Source: Apus apus (taxonomy: Eukaryota > Chordata > Aves > Apodiformes > Apodidae). From it: 64,000 nt of DNA. A program made the translations under genes and the position numbers. The notes beneath the pieces were generated by a model, which saw only the letters and a program-made list of their open reading frames with translations, was not told where the DNA came from and did no database searches. Within the stretch, counting starts at the first letter, position 1. Every line of letters begins with the position of its first letter. The stretch lies in contig NC_067285.1 of NCBI RefSeq assembly GCF_020740795.1, positions 20,914,241-20,978,240 on the forward strand, given 5' to 3'. Positions 12,801-44,894 of this stretch are shown in pieces.

Positions 12801-15800
12801 CCCCTGTAGAGTGCAAGTCCTTTCTGAGCCATCAAAAAAACTGGGAAGAGAGAAATCAGAATGAATGGCATTTCAAATGAGATAGTAAGTTCCCTTCGTT
12901 GTGCATGCTGTGAACTAAGTGAATTTTGGGTCCTATATTGTAAAACATAAATTGCATTAGTAAGTACAGTTGCAGTAAAACCATGTACAATGTAGATTCT
13001 CCTGAAGACAGCCTAAGCCTAGTAAAGAAGGTGTTGATTATGCCCTGGGAGAGGATTCTTAATGGCACTGACAGATCCCTTTCCACCATGGTTCTGGTAC
13101 AGTTCAAGGTGGCATGCAAGAAGCATCAAGAAGTTGATGTGGATGGGTATCTCCTTACTCTGGGGTGAAAACATGGCCTTGCTAATGAGGCAACATTTCC
13201 TGGTATTTGCCAGGACAATTAAATGGGTAAAGAACATTTACTTGGTGATAAAGCTTGTAGCTAGCCCTGTTCTGAAAGACTTACAGAAAGATGAGGCTGA
13301 TCATCTCATGTAAACCAGCTGTCATGCCATGTGGCTGAATCACAGTGATCAAAAGCCACAAAGGAAGGAGCTGATTTACTACCCATGGACAGCTTCATGA
13401 ACATTGTAGTGCTTGGACCACACGCTCACATGTTGTCAGTGCTGGGGTTTGCCTGTACATACATGTCTCCCCACTCTGCTGTCAACCTATAGTAAATTTT
13501 CAACATGCATGCTTGATATGGTTGAGCTCACACACATTTGTGTTCCCTCTTTGCCTTCCAGAAAAAAATTCACAAGTTTTCCTTTAGTGTCACTTGGAGG
13601 TCATTTACTCATGTGACACTCAAAAATGTAATCATTCCTGGTTGGAGTTGACTGACTGTGAAGAGAAGCAGGGAGTTGGCATGTTCAAATGTAGGCAAGG
13701 ACTGTCTCTGAGCCTGTACCTCTGTGGGTTGCTGTGCAGCACGTGCAAAGCTGCACATGTGATCAACATTTTCAGATCCCTTAGAACAGCCTGTGAACTC
13801 CCATCATCCATCATGGGTCACAGGCTGCATTCAGTGACCCCCATGCTTCACTAGTAGGTTGGCAAGAGTGCTGGGCAGGTAGCAAGCTGCAGCACACCAG
13901 GATTTGTGTGCTCCTCCCTCTCTTCCTCACCTCTAATATTTTCATTTCTTGCAGCCACAAGCAAGAGGTGGTTTAGCTTTGTCCAACAGGGTTGGATGCC
14001 TCCCAGGATTTGGAGCTACCTTGCCCACCTGAGATGCCTGGAAATGAAGTCATAAACTCTGATACTAGTACATATTCATGTCAAGTGGAAGCAGCCTGTA
14101 GTTTTGGAGCAGGCTAACAGAATGACTGCGGTTTCTCATCATGTGTGAAGTTGGTGCCTGTGTGAACACGCAGTCACAAATCATTGCAAATAGACAAACA
14201 GTTGTGGGTAGAGAAACTGCGAGAGGGTTTCGTTATAGCTACCCAAATGTAAGCCAGGAAATACACTGCTGACAGAACTTATGCTTGAAAGATTTGGACC
14301 TGGTGATAAACTGGGTAAAACTGTCATCTCTTAGGATGTTGTCATATTCTCCAAACCTAGGCATGGTGAGAAAATACAAGCAATCTTCTAAGCAATGTAA
14401 AAGCTGTGCATTCAAACACCAGGCTAAGGGGGTGGAAAACTGAGAGCTGTATGCCAAAAAAACCTTGGAGTGTTGATGTACAGAATGGTGGGTGGTGTTA
14501 TTTAGATATTTTTGTAAACAAATACAGCTGATTAAAGCTGGATGGCTGTATAGGTTTCTGCTTCCATCTGCACACCCCACCCTTGTCTTGGCATCTATGG
14601 GGATTTCAGGTAATTCAAAAGGCCAGATTAGAAATGGGTGTCTCAGGAGCTGCTTTGCATGTTCAGCTCCTGTTGATGGAGACAGCGAATCTGGAGGAAG
14701 GCTGCATCACTGTAGCACAGTATTCTCATTATTTGGTGGGATGTTTCAGTCAAGCTGTCAGCAAATGTTGTTCCTACTGCCCTGCAGCTCTGACTACTAG
14801 CTCAGAAGAGAACTTGATTGCTTACTGACACAGAGGGGCTGGCACATAAACATGGTCCTGCTTCACTGATCAACACATTTTACCTTACATATTTCAGGCC
14901 CAAAGACACAATTAAACTTGAAGGTAACCGCAGTTTCCTGGAGGCTGTGCAGCCATCTAGCGTTCCTGGATGTATAGCATGCTGGTTACCTGCCGAGGCT
15001 TCAGTGCTTTTGTCCTATGCATCTCCCAGCTGGATGTTTAAGTTACAAGAGGCTTAGTTAAACTTGCCAATCCACTGCTCTTGATGATCTCTGAAATTTC
15101 TGACCACCTGGAAGTTATGCTTGTGGATGGAGGAGAGGATCCGGCTACTGTATTGTAACTAGTTTGTTACTATATCAGGAAGAGCAACCAAGTGTCCGTG
15201 GCTGCTACCGCTGTGTCGTAGCACGCACTGACCCTTAAGCAAGAGAAAAGGTAAACAAACAAAAACCAAACCAACAAACCCCAAAACCTTAAAAATTTAA
15301 ACTTGAGGATCAGTGAGCAGACTTCAGGAATGTCTCTGCTAGCTGCTACAGTGCTTTGGAGACTTTCTCATTTGATTAGGAACAGGAAAACCTTGTACCT
15401 ATATTGCAAATAGGTAAAACAAGGGCAAAATAGCCTGAATTTGTATGTCTCACTTTTCTCATGTAGAGAAAACCATCTTCCTTCAAAGTCCCATCTTTCC
15501 TCTTTGGTCATTCAGCAGACAGAGCAATTAGCACAAGGAACTACTTTTACAGTTCGTAGTAAATTGGTTAGGCAACCTGTGCAGGCAAGGAGCATGACAG
15601 ATCAACGTGCATTCTTGTGTTGCATACCAGAATGACAAGTAAATCTCTAAGGTGACAACCCACAGTTACTGAGACTTAGCAGCAGACACTTGGCCAACCT
15701 GAGAACAGAACTGTCTTTGTTTACAGTCTGCATTTTTCTAACTCTTATCTGTTCTCTTGCACTGTAATTTCCCCCAGCTCCCTCTGTGCCACTAGGCTGA

Positions 15801-17900
15801 TCTTTCTCCGCACCTTGTGTTATACTGTAATGAGTGTCCAGGTGTGTTATGAGGGACTTTCATCTTCTGAAACAATAGGTGATGGAGAGGGGACTTTCTA
15901 ACTGTAGTTACAAGTCTCCAACTACCGAGATGAAACACATTGATTCTGGATAGAAGTTACATGTTACAAACTCTTTGCTTAGGCTAAGCAGTGGATTTAT
16001 GCTGTGGAAACACAGTTTTCTGGATCCTGCTACACTTATAGCAAGTGTTACCGGCTCTGCCATCTTAACATCCTTTGATGGTGGAAACAGCCCTGTTCCT
16101 AACCTGTAATTATATACCCCATGAAAAATTTACATGAATATTGCCTTATTCCCCTCATTACCTCACCCCATTAATATCAATGCTGAGGTCTCTGTCTCCA
16201 GAGCAGTCGGAGAGGAGCAGCGACAAGCAGCACCTGGTCACTCCGCAGTAACAGCTGCAACTGGAGGAGGATGTTTGTCTGCATTGCCTTGCTCACGTGT
16301 GCTAAGCCACGACAACTGCCCTTGTCTGCAAGACTGGACATGAATCTTTTGCATACTCCCCTTCTAAGTGTGTGTCTGCCTGTGGGATGTTAAAAACAGA
16401 CTGTGGAATGTGTCCAACAGGCTTCAGCCACAACTGACTGCTCTGGTAGCATTCGCATGGCGTATTTTTTTTTTAAAGGTGTGTTTTACAAAGTCTTTTA
16501 CTGCAACACGTTTTGTGGGTATTGGATATCTGAATGTCACCAGAGATGACTACTTAATTATCGTCCTGTCATTTACGTCTGATGACTTTTACCAATAAAC
16601 AGGGGAAATCATATTCTAGCCCTCAATTATGACTACTTGAATGCAGAAACACCCTGCACACAAAGGCAAATACTCCCCTTGAAGCTAACAGAGCCACTCT
16701 GCCACTGCAGGGGGTCCTGGGTCAAGGGTGGGTGCAGCCAAGGCAGCGGTGGGAAGGAGCATGATGAGGGTTGCTACACAACAGCACAGTGTGTTCCTGC
16801 AAAAATGAATTGCAGCCGTGACACGGCCATCCACAGGGAGCCACAACCCCACTAGCCACAAGCAAAGCTCCTCCAGCCCCAAACAGCTTACAGACAAGGT
16901 GCTGGGCAGAGCGGGAAATGGCTGAAACAAAATTGTCTGATTTAAGATAATAATCTGAGGTAAGCTAGTGTATGTCTTACTGTCTCACAACTCAAAAATG
17001 GTTTTAATGATATTACAGAATAACACAGAGACATACAGGAGTGAGATGGAACATTTGTATTCTGTGATGTATTTTACTGAGAGGCCTATTTTCTTTGGAT
17101 AAGGGATATAAATTGTGTTCTTTACAACTTCTGAGAAGGACAGATCTTATGTGTTTTTTTGTTTTTGTTTTGTTTTGTTTTTTTAAAGAAGCAGAGGTGT
17201 TAACATTTATATCCCAGGAAAAAAATCTTTGCAGTTTCACTTTCCTCAGTGCTCCTGAAGTTCTAGTTACACTTTCATCCTCACTTGCTGCCTGCAAATG
17301 GTGTCAGGATCCACTTAGGCCAGCATCATATTCCAGCTTGGATGCATATGAGTTGTCATCTAGGTGATTATTCTACTCTAACAATATAGTTTGGAATGCA
17401 CTTTAAGTCTCACAGAATGGAAGTTGCCTTAGAAAATAAAGGTTTCCTTTGTTTATTCACTGTGATGTCTTGAGAATAGTTGCAAGAAACAGAAGCTTGA
17501 AAAAGGCTGCATTCAATTGCCACACCACCACAAAAATAACTTTTTTAGGGGGTTAAAAACATTCCTCCCTGCTAGATTTCAATGATGCAGAACCTTCTCG
17601 AGTTAGCCTCCAAGCGTCTTGCAAAACAGAATCACTTACCCATAAACCACCACATCCAGAATTAGCCTCTAAAGCACTGGGAATGAGAAGAATGCCACCC
17701 ACCACAGTTATTACTAGGCTTGTTTGTTCTTCTGCTGCCCCTTTCCTCCCCCTCTCTCCCTTTCAAGGTCTCTTTTTAGAACCAGGAGCTCGGGTCCCCA
17801 TGTGCGCAGGGCGAGTTTGAAGTAGTGACCTGTGGGACAGTCAGGTGGAAGGAATCACTCGCACAGCGGCTTTTAATGGGTCTGAGGTGATAAGGCCAAA
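12801..17900. other. intergenic stretch upstream of HELLS
   Basis: No exon or RNA gene is recognised. There are A/C-rich low-complexity runs near 15255-15300 and a T/G-rich run (GTTTT repeats) near 17155-17185. Distal HELLS control elements could lie here but nothing specific is visible. Confidence 0.5.
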
Positions 17901-18150
17901 GTTATTTTGACAAGCTTGTGTTATTTAGCTGGAGATAAAGCCCTCGCGCACACCAGAAACGTTTCCTTCAATGCAGACTGCTTGGGGCACGCGGGTTTCC
18001 ATGGCTCAGGAGGCGTAGCTCTCCTTTGGGTCTTAGGTTCCTCTGCCCTCTCGTGGTACAAATCGGGCGTGTCCCGGTAGCCCGCGGTTCCTGCCGCCAA
18101 CCGGGACCGTCGGTCCCCGCTGCGCCCACACCCCCAGGCCGGGTCGGGAG

Positions 18151-18182
18151 CGGTGCCGGTGCCGGTGCCGGTGCCGGTGCCG
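18151..18182. repeat. GGTGCC hexanucleotide repeat
   Basis: About five copies of GGTGCC in the CpG island, roughly 300 bases upstream of the HELLS start codon. If transcribed, the repeat would read Val-Pro dipeptides in an upstream open frame. Confidence 0.85.
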
Positions 18183-18312
18183 CTCCGGCTGGCAGCGCCA
18201 GGCAGGGCGATGAAGCCCGGGCAGCTCCGTGCTCGGCCGCCGCTGCCGGGGCGCGCGGCGCCGCACAGCGCCCGAGGCGCGGCCGAACGGGAGCGCCCGA
18301 GGCGGGGCCGAC

Positions 18313-18321
18313 CTCGCGAGA
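18313..18321. promoter_or_regulatory. CGCG palindrome (BANP/Kaiso-type element), copy 1
   Basis: CTCGCGAGA matches nine of ten bases of the TCTCGCGAGA element common in CpG-island promoters and bound by BANP in an unmethylated state. It lies about 170 bases upstream of the HELLS ATG. Binding is inferred from the motif. Confidence 0.5.
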
Positions 18322-18365
18322 GCGCCGCCACCTCTCGCGCGGCTTGGGCAGCGCGCGTATTTCGG

Positions 18366-18374
18366 TCTCGCGAG
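18366..18374. promoter_or_regulatory. CGCG palindrome (BANP/Kaiso-type element), copy 2
   Basis: TCTCGCGAG followed by G, again nine of ten bases of the TCTCGCGAGA consensus. It lies 53 bases downstream of copy 1 and about 115 bases upstream of the HELLS ATG, a usual position for this promoter element. Confidence 0.55.
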
Positions 18375-18419
18375 GCGGGCGGCTGGCGCGCGGGGAGGCG
18401 GCGCGCGCGCGCGCGGGAG

Positions 18420-18430
18420 TTTGGCGGGAG
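18420..18430 (+). promoter_or_regulatory. E2F-type site of HELLS
   Basis: TTTGGCGGGAG is very close to the consensus E2F site (TTTSGCGSS). It sits 57 bases upstream of the start codon. HELLS is known to be a proliferation-linked, E2F-responsive gene in mammals, so the site fits S-phase expression. Confidence 0.6.
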
Positions 18431-18486
18431 GCGGCGTCTGCGGCAGCGCGTGCGGCTCCCGCGCCTCACGGCCCCGGCGCGCGGCC

Positions 18487-40252
<21,766 letters not shown>

Positions 40253-40665
40253 TGTACAAATGTGGCTTGTAGTCTTACAGGACGAAAATAGGACTGACAT
40301 CACGTTTTCCAGAGATATCAGTTATATTCATCCTTTATACTGTCTTTCTCTAAGGCCTTGTTCAAATCCCTTGTGTTCTTTCAGTGAATTTTAGCATGGT
40401 GATAGTTTCATGTTCTAGCTTTGGTAGGCTCTCTGAAAGAAATAGGAAAAAGCATGTTTCAAATTTGCTGTTGACTCTTGTGATCAGTAGTAAAAACTGG
40501 CAATTTTGGGTAAAAATCTTCCTGTGGAAGTCTTACAAAGAATTATGGTTTTATTTGGAAGGGAGAGAACACGTGCCTTTGTTACAGCCCATTGTGTAGC
40601 TTCTGTTTTTAATTTCTGCAAATTATTTTGGTTAAATAAATGTCTGGTTTGTTCTAAGGGTGTAG
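40253..40665 (+). other. HELLS: HELLS 3' UTR
   Basis: About 400 bases from the stop codon to a polyadenylation signal followed by T/G-rich sequence. The end is inferred from the signal, not from transcripts. Confidence 0.7.
40635..40640 (+). terminator. HELLS polyadenylation signal AATAAA
   Basis: Canonical AATAAA about 385 bases after the HELLS stop. A GT-rich stretch (TGTCTGGTTTGTTC) follows at once and fits a downstream element. Confidence 0.75.
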
Positions 40666-40669
40666 GGCT

Positions 40670-43600
40670 GTTTGCATAGCTTCTTAAACAGCAAAGCTTA
40701 TGTTGTGTCCATTAATTCACACTGAAAAACAAAACCCAAACAAATCCACTCAGAACAAAAAAGTGGCAGCTTTTGGCAGGTCCCAAAAAACCTATTTCTG
40801 GTGCACCTGTAACTTCTGTGCTGACTGGCTTGTCAGCTTGGACAGCTTAGGTGCTGGTTTGAAGCACATAGAGGGAGCTAAGGGTACTGGAAGGGGAAGA
40901 TGCAGAATGTCTCTGGGGATGGGTTGAAGACCAAGGAGTTCTTTCTGGGATGGGAGGGTTTTAGCCTACAGTGGGGCAGAAAAGGTGGAAAAGGAGGATA
41001 TTACTTGGATCTGTAACCTCAAAGAGCCAGCTGTAAGCAGTGATTTTCAACTTGGGTGACAGGTAGCTTTTAAACTTTTCAATTCTGTTTTGTGAAAATG
41101 TCATCTAGGTGTAATTAGAAGCTGCAGTCATGGAATTGCAGTTGGAGCTGTCACAGTTGCAGTTGTGCTAGCTAGGCCAAGGCATAGGTAACATGGAATA
41201 AAATAAAATCCTATCTAATCTGTCAGATTTCATAAACTAGTTTACAGTCACTTTGTTGGCCTGATTTAGGAAAAAAATATATTAGTAAGAGGTGTTTATC
41301 CTTACCTAAGGGAACAAATAAATCTGTTAAGTTAATAAGTAGGCTGGCTTTGACCTTTGCCTGTGGAAAGCCCTGTTTTGTTTCTAATTGCTGAAAACAA
41401 AAGTTTCTAAGTTTTCTGTTCAGTTACTTATTAGCCTGAATAATGCAAAGTCTAACGTGCTGTCTCCACTAGGGAGAGGCTGTTGATGGTTTTTCCAGGT
41501 GATTACAAGAAATGTGTTGTAAACTTAGCTCGTGTTAGAATCTAGTTAATGGCATTTCATCAGCACTCAAATGAACTATGCGTATACAATCTGTCAAGAA
41601 ATATTACTTACCTGACTAGTAAAGATGATGTTTGAGCCACCAAGATCCCACCTTGACAATAGTTGGGCTCAGAGGGTTGCCATTAGCAAATGAAACTTAA
41701 ATCTGCAAACTGGAGCAATTGGCCAGGCTGTTCAGTGCTGTTTTGCTGGGGGGGGGGAAGGTGGTTGATGGTGTGAGGAGGAGATAATGAGAGGACTGTC
41801 TTGGTTATGCTGTTTTGGTTTATTTTTTTAAAACATTTTTCTATCTACTTTATCTCCCAGAGGCCAGCTCTGTTGGGTCACTGCCAGGAGCAGAGTCTTT
41901 TTAACTGTGTGAAGTTTTTTAAGAACAGTGATTCATGTTCTGAGCTTGGAAGGGAGATGTGCTGCTCTTTTCCATGCTAAGCCCTCTTCTCCAGCCTGCT
42001 CATGCTGTGCTCACTGCTTTCCACACCACGGCTGAGCTTAGTGCCCTAGACTGTGTGAGGAAGGCACCTGCAAGCCGAGAGGCAGCAAGAACACACAAGT
42101 CCCCCCATCTGCTGCACAAGGAGAAATGGGAGCTGTGGCAGGGAGAGCCACCACCAGAAACCCAGGTAATGTCTGTTAAAAATGACAGTCTGCTTTGTGT
42201 TGCACTGCACACCTAGGTGAGACAGTCCCTTGGGCAGGATGCTAGCTCACAAACTGCCTGACTCTCTTCAGATAGGAGTCTTTTACATATTTCTTACATT
42301 ATTGTTAACTTCTGGAGCAGGCGACTCAGTGTGGTTGCAAGTGTGACCACTTTACCTGTTCTGCCATTGTTGGCAAACTCCAGATGCCAACTGTTAAACT
42401 GGAGAGGAGTTTGGAAAGTTTGACTACAGTGAACACTGTAGTTGCCAAATATTTTGTCCTGCATCATAAAAAACGGAAGCCCTTTTTTCAGTGAGCTACA
42501 GTGATTGGAGTCTTCCTGGGTCATAAATGTGAATTGCCTTGGCTACCCTGTTCCCATAGCAATAAATGTGATCAACACTGGTATCTGCATTAGAAACTGC
42601 AGCTCCAGTTACCCCACAAACCTTTTGTAGTTCCCGACTGGTGCGTCAAGCCCTGCACAATCAGTGTTTTCTCAGCAGTGCTGCCAGCCTTTGCTGCAGG
42701 AGCTAGGCTGGGGCAATAGAGCACGTGGCCCTGGACAAAGTGGGGCTTGTCCTCTGTGCAGTGCTGGGCTGGGGCTGAGGAGGGCAGTGGAAATACCAAG
42801 CAAGGCTCAGGTGCTTGTCCTGACGCCCTGACGCAAGAGTGTGAGGTTATCTGGGATGAACACTGTTTTGCTGATGGATGTTTGTACAGTATGAAAGCAT
42901 TTAGTGACTTTGTATGCTCTGGAGGGCTTGCCTGCCTGCTGGCATTGGGGTGCAGGACATCAGATGGCCCTGGTGGCCAGCATTTTCCTGCTGCAAGGCA
43001 AGCATGCAACCAAGCATGGAGGCAGCCAGATTGCCCAGAAAGTGCAAGGAGAGTGCGTTGTTGGGAGCAGCCACTGTGGTGTGGCAGGGCCTGAGCACTG
43101 ACATGAGATGCAGCCAGAGCAATATTTTTACAGGTTTACTCCTTCAGCACTGCCACTCTGCTCTTGATGCCTGCACTGGCTTTTTGTCCAGTCCAGCCTG
43201 CCTGCATTTGCCAGTGCTGCAGCAGTGAGGCTTTCCTTGGGTTACTACACTGTGAAGGGGAGAGAATTAACCCTCATTGCCAGCAGTGAGAGGAGATAGG
43301 ATAAAAAATGATAACCCCACTCTCACCTTGAAAAATAAAGCTGTGTTGGTAGCTGGAGGTTGTGTGAGCGTGTGCAGGCATTTGTTGGTCAGGCTTTTCC
43401 CAGAGATTAGCTGGACAAGGAGTTTCCTGGTTAAGCAGTGTTTATTTCCTACTGCCCATAGAAGGAGTCTGGGCATTAGCTAAATTTAGCTGGACTTGTC
43501 CATTAATTCTCTCCCCAGCCTGCCAAAAAACTGTAAAGTTGGTCTGGATAGTGGGAGGCTTATAATCTTGGTGACAGGTCAGCTTTACCTCAAATGAGGA

Positions 43601-43890
43601 CTGTTTTGGATTGTGTTTTCAGTTTGGTTTTGTGGTTTGTTGATTTTTGGAAGGCAGCTGTGCTGTGGTGTGATTCGTTGTGAAGGTGAGGAAAGAGGGT
43701 GCAGCAGTTAAAGCATTGCTGGAGATGGCCAGGGCTTGCCAGGACCTTGTCCATAGCTGATGCAGATGCACTCACTAACCCCAGGGGTGGGGGCAGCCCT
43801 GTGCCTACCAGAGGGGGCCTGTATGTATATACAAACCCTCCTGTTTTCAACTTCTGGCAATGTGTTTTAAAGCAAAGATGACACTATTTC
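40670..43890. other. intergenic gap between convergent HELLS and PDLIM1
   Basis: No gene is recognised. In mammals the CYP2C genes and ACSM6 occupy this interval. I looked on both strands for the P450 heme-binding loop and for other P450 blocks and found none. A G run lies at about 41750-41758. Confidence 0.6.
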
Positions 43891-44339
43891 TTAGAAACTG
43901 TTTATTTTTACAGCAAAAGAACAGCCAGTAGCTCATTCAGAGGTGCGAGTAGAGAAATAATGTCACCACAGATCACCCCATCAGGCCCTCACCCAGTGTA
44001 CGTGGGGCATGTGCCCACTCCCCACACCAACCCCAAAGACAGCCATGCATCATCATCAAGCAATGCTGGAGGCAGCTCTCAGCCACCTTGCACTGGGGAC
44101 AGGCAGCCAATGCCAGCTGTGATCTGTGGCCTGGCTGTGCCCACTTGGCCCTTGCTGGGTGCCAGCAGGCAGCTGCTAACAGCAGCTGGGCAGCATGAGA
44201 GGTAAGTGAGGCTGAAATTTGTAATTCTCTCACACTGCTGTCCAGGGCAAACACAGGCGTACACTGGGCACCTCTTCTGCTGCCCTGGGAACCCCAGTCC
44301 AGGGCACAGGGATACCAGGAGAAAGCAGACAGCTGCCTT

Positions 44340-44707
44340 ATGAATTCACCCCATTTATTGAATGCAAACAGAAGGCAACCTGTGACACAGACGAGTTATA
44401 GTCTGACTTTGGCTGCTGATTTTCCTGTGTGATTGACAGGACAAAGGAGGGGAAAAAATAAAATCTGTATATTTAAAAACCGCACCCAAACAGTGAAAAA
44501 GGAGACAAGAAAAAATTTTGAACAATTAGTGACATCTCATGTGAACAGATGGAGGACTAATAATGGCTGGGAACTTCAAAGCCATGCCTAGCAGTCCTTA
44601 TTGCAAACAAGATTTGGCAGGGCAGGGGGTGGGCGGGGATGATGCTTTTTTCCAAGGAAAAGCAGCAGAGAAGGAACCATCCACACTGGGTTTGTGAGCA
44701 GCCCAGC
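44340..44707 (-). other. PDLIM1: PDLIM1 3' UTR
   Basis: Sequence between the PDLIM1 stop codon and the nearest fitting polyadenylation signal, read on the minus strand. The boundary is inferred. Confidence 0.55.
44354..44359 (-). terminator. PDLIM1 polyadenylation signal AATAAA (minus strand)
   Basis: TTTATT on the plus strand, AATAAA on the minus strand, about 350 bases after the PDLIM1 stop, a length similar to the short 3' UTR of mammalian PDLIM1. A second AATAAA on the same strand at 43901-43906 could serve a longer 3' end. Confidence 0.6.
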
Positions 44708-44894
44708 TTACTTTGGGAAGACAGTGACCACCTCGTAACCCTCCGGAGGAATCACCCGCTCCCGTGCGTGCTTCTCGCAGTAGATTTGGTCTTCCACGAA
44801 GAAGTGTCCTTTCTGCTTGAGGTTGGTGCCACAGTCGCTGCACACGTAGCACTCGGGGTGACGCTGCTTGTCCCGGATCTTCACAAACACCCCT
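44708..44894 (-). CDS. PDLIM1: PDLIM1 last coding exon (second half of LIM domain, stop)
   Basis: Encodes [10 protein letters not shown], then [20 protein letters not shown] and a segment with YCEKHARER, ending [11 protein letters not shown] and TAA. The ligands H, C, C, C, C and H of the LIM fingers are present. The acceptor is TTCTTCCCCAG. The first base completes the Val codon begun in the preceding exon. Confidence 0.97.

Noticed and set aside
12515-12871. 118-residue minus-strand frame as a host gene
   Set aside because: Its sequence is the C-terminal end of CR1 ORF2, so it is a transposon remnant.
1-17900. TBC1D12, the mammalian upstream neighbour of HELLS
   Set aside because: No TBC-domain exon or plausible 3' end was recognised on either strand; short exons could be missed by eye, so it is not claimed.
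40700-43890. Open frames of 60-140 residues between HELLS and PDLIM1
   Set aside because: They overlap on opposite strands, have no splice context and no P450 or other family motifs.
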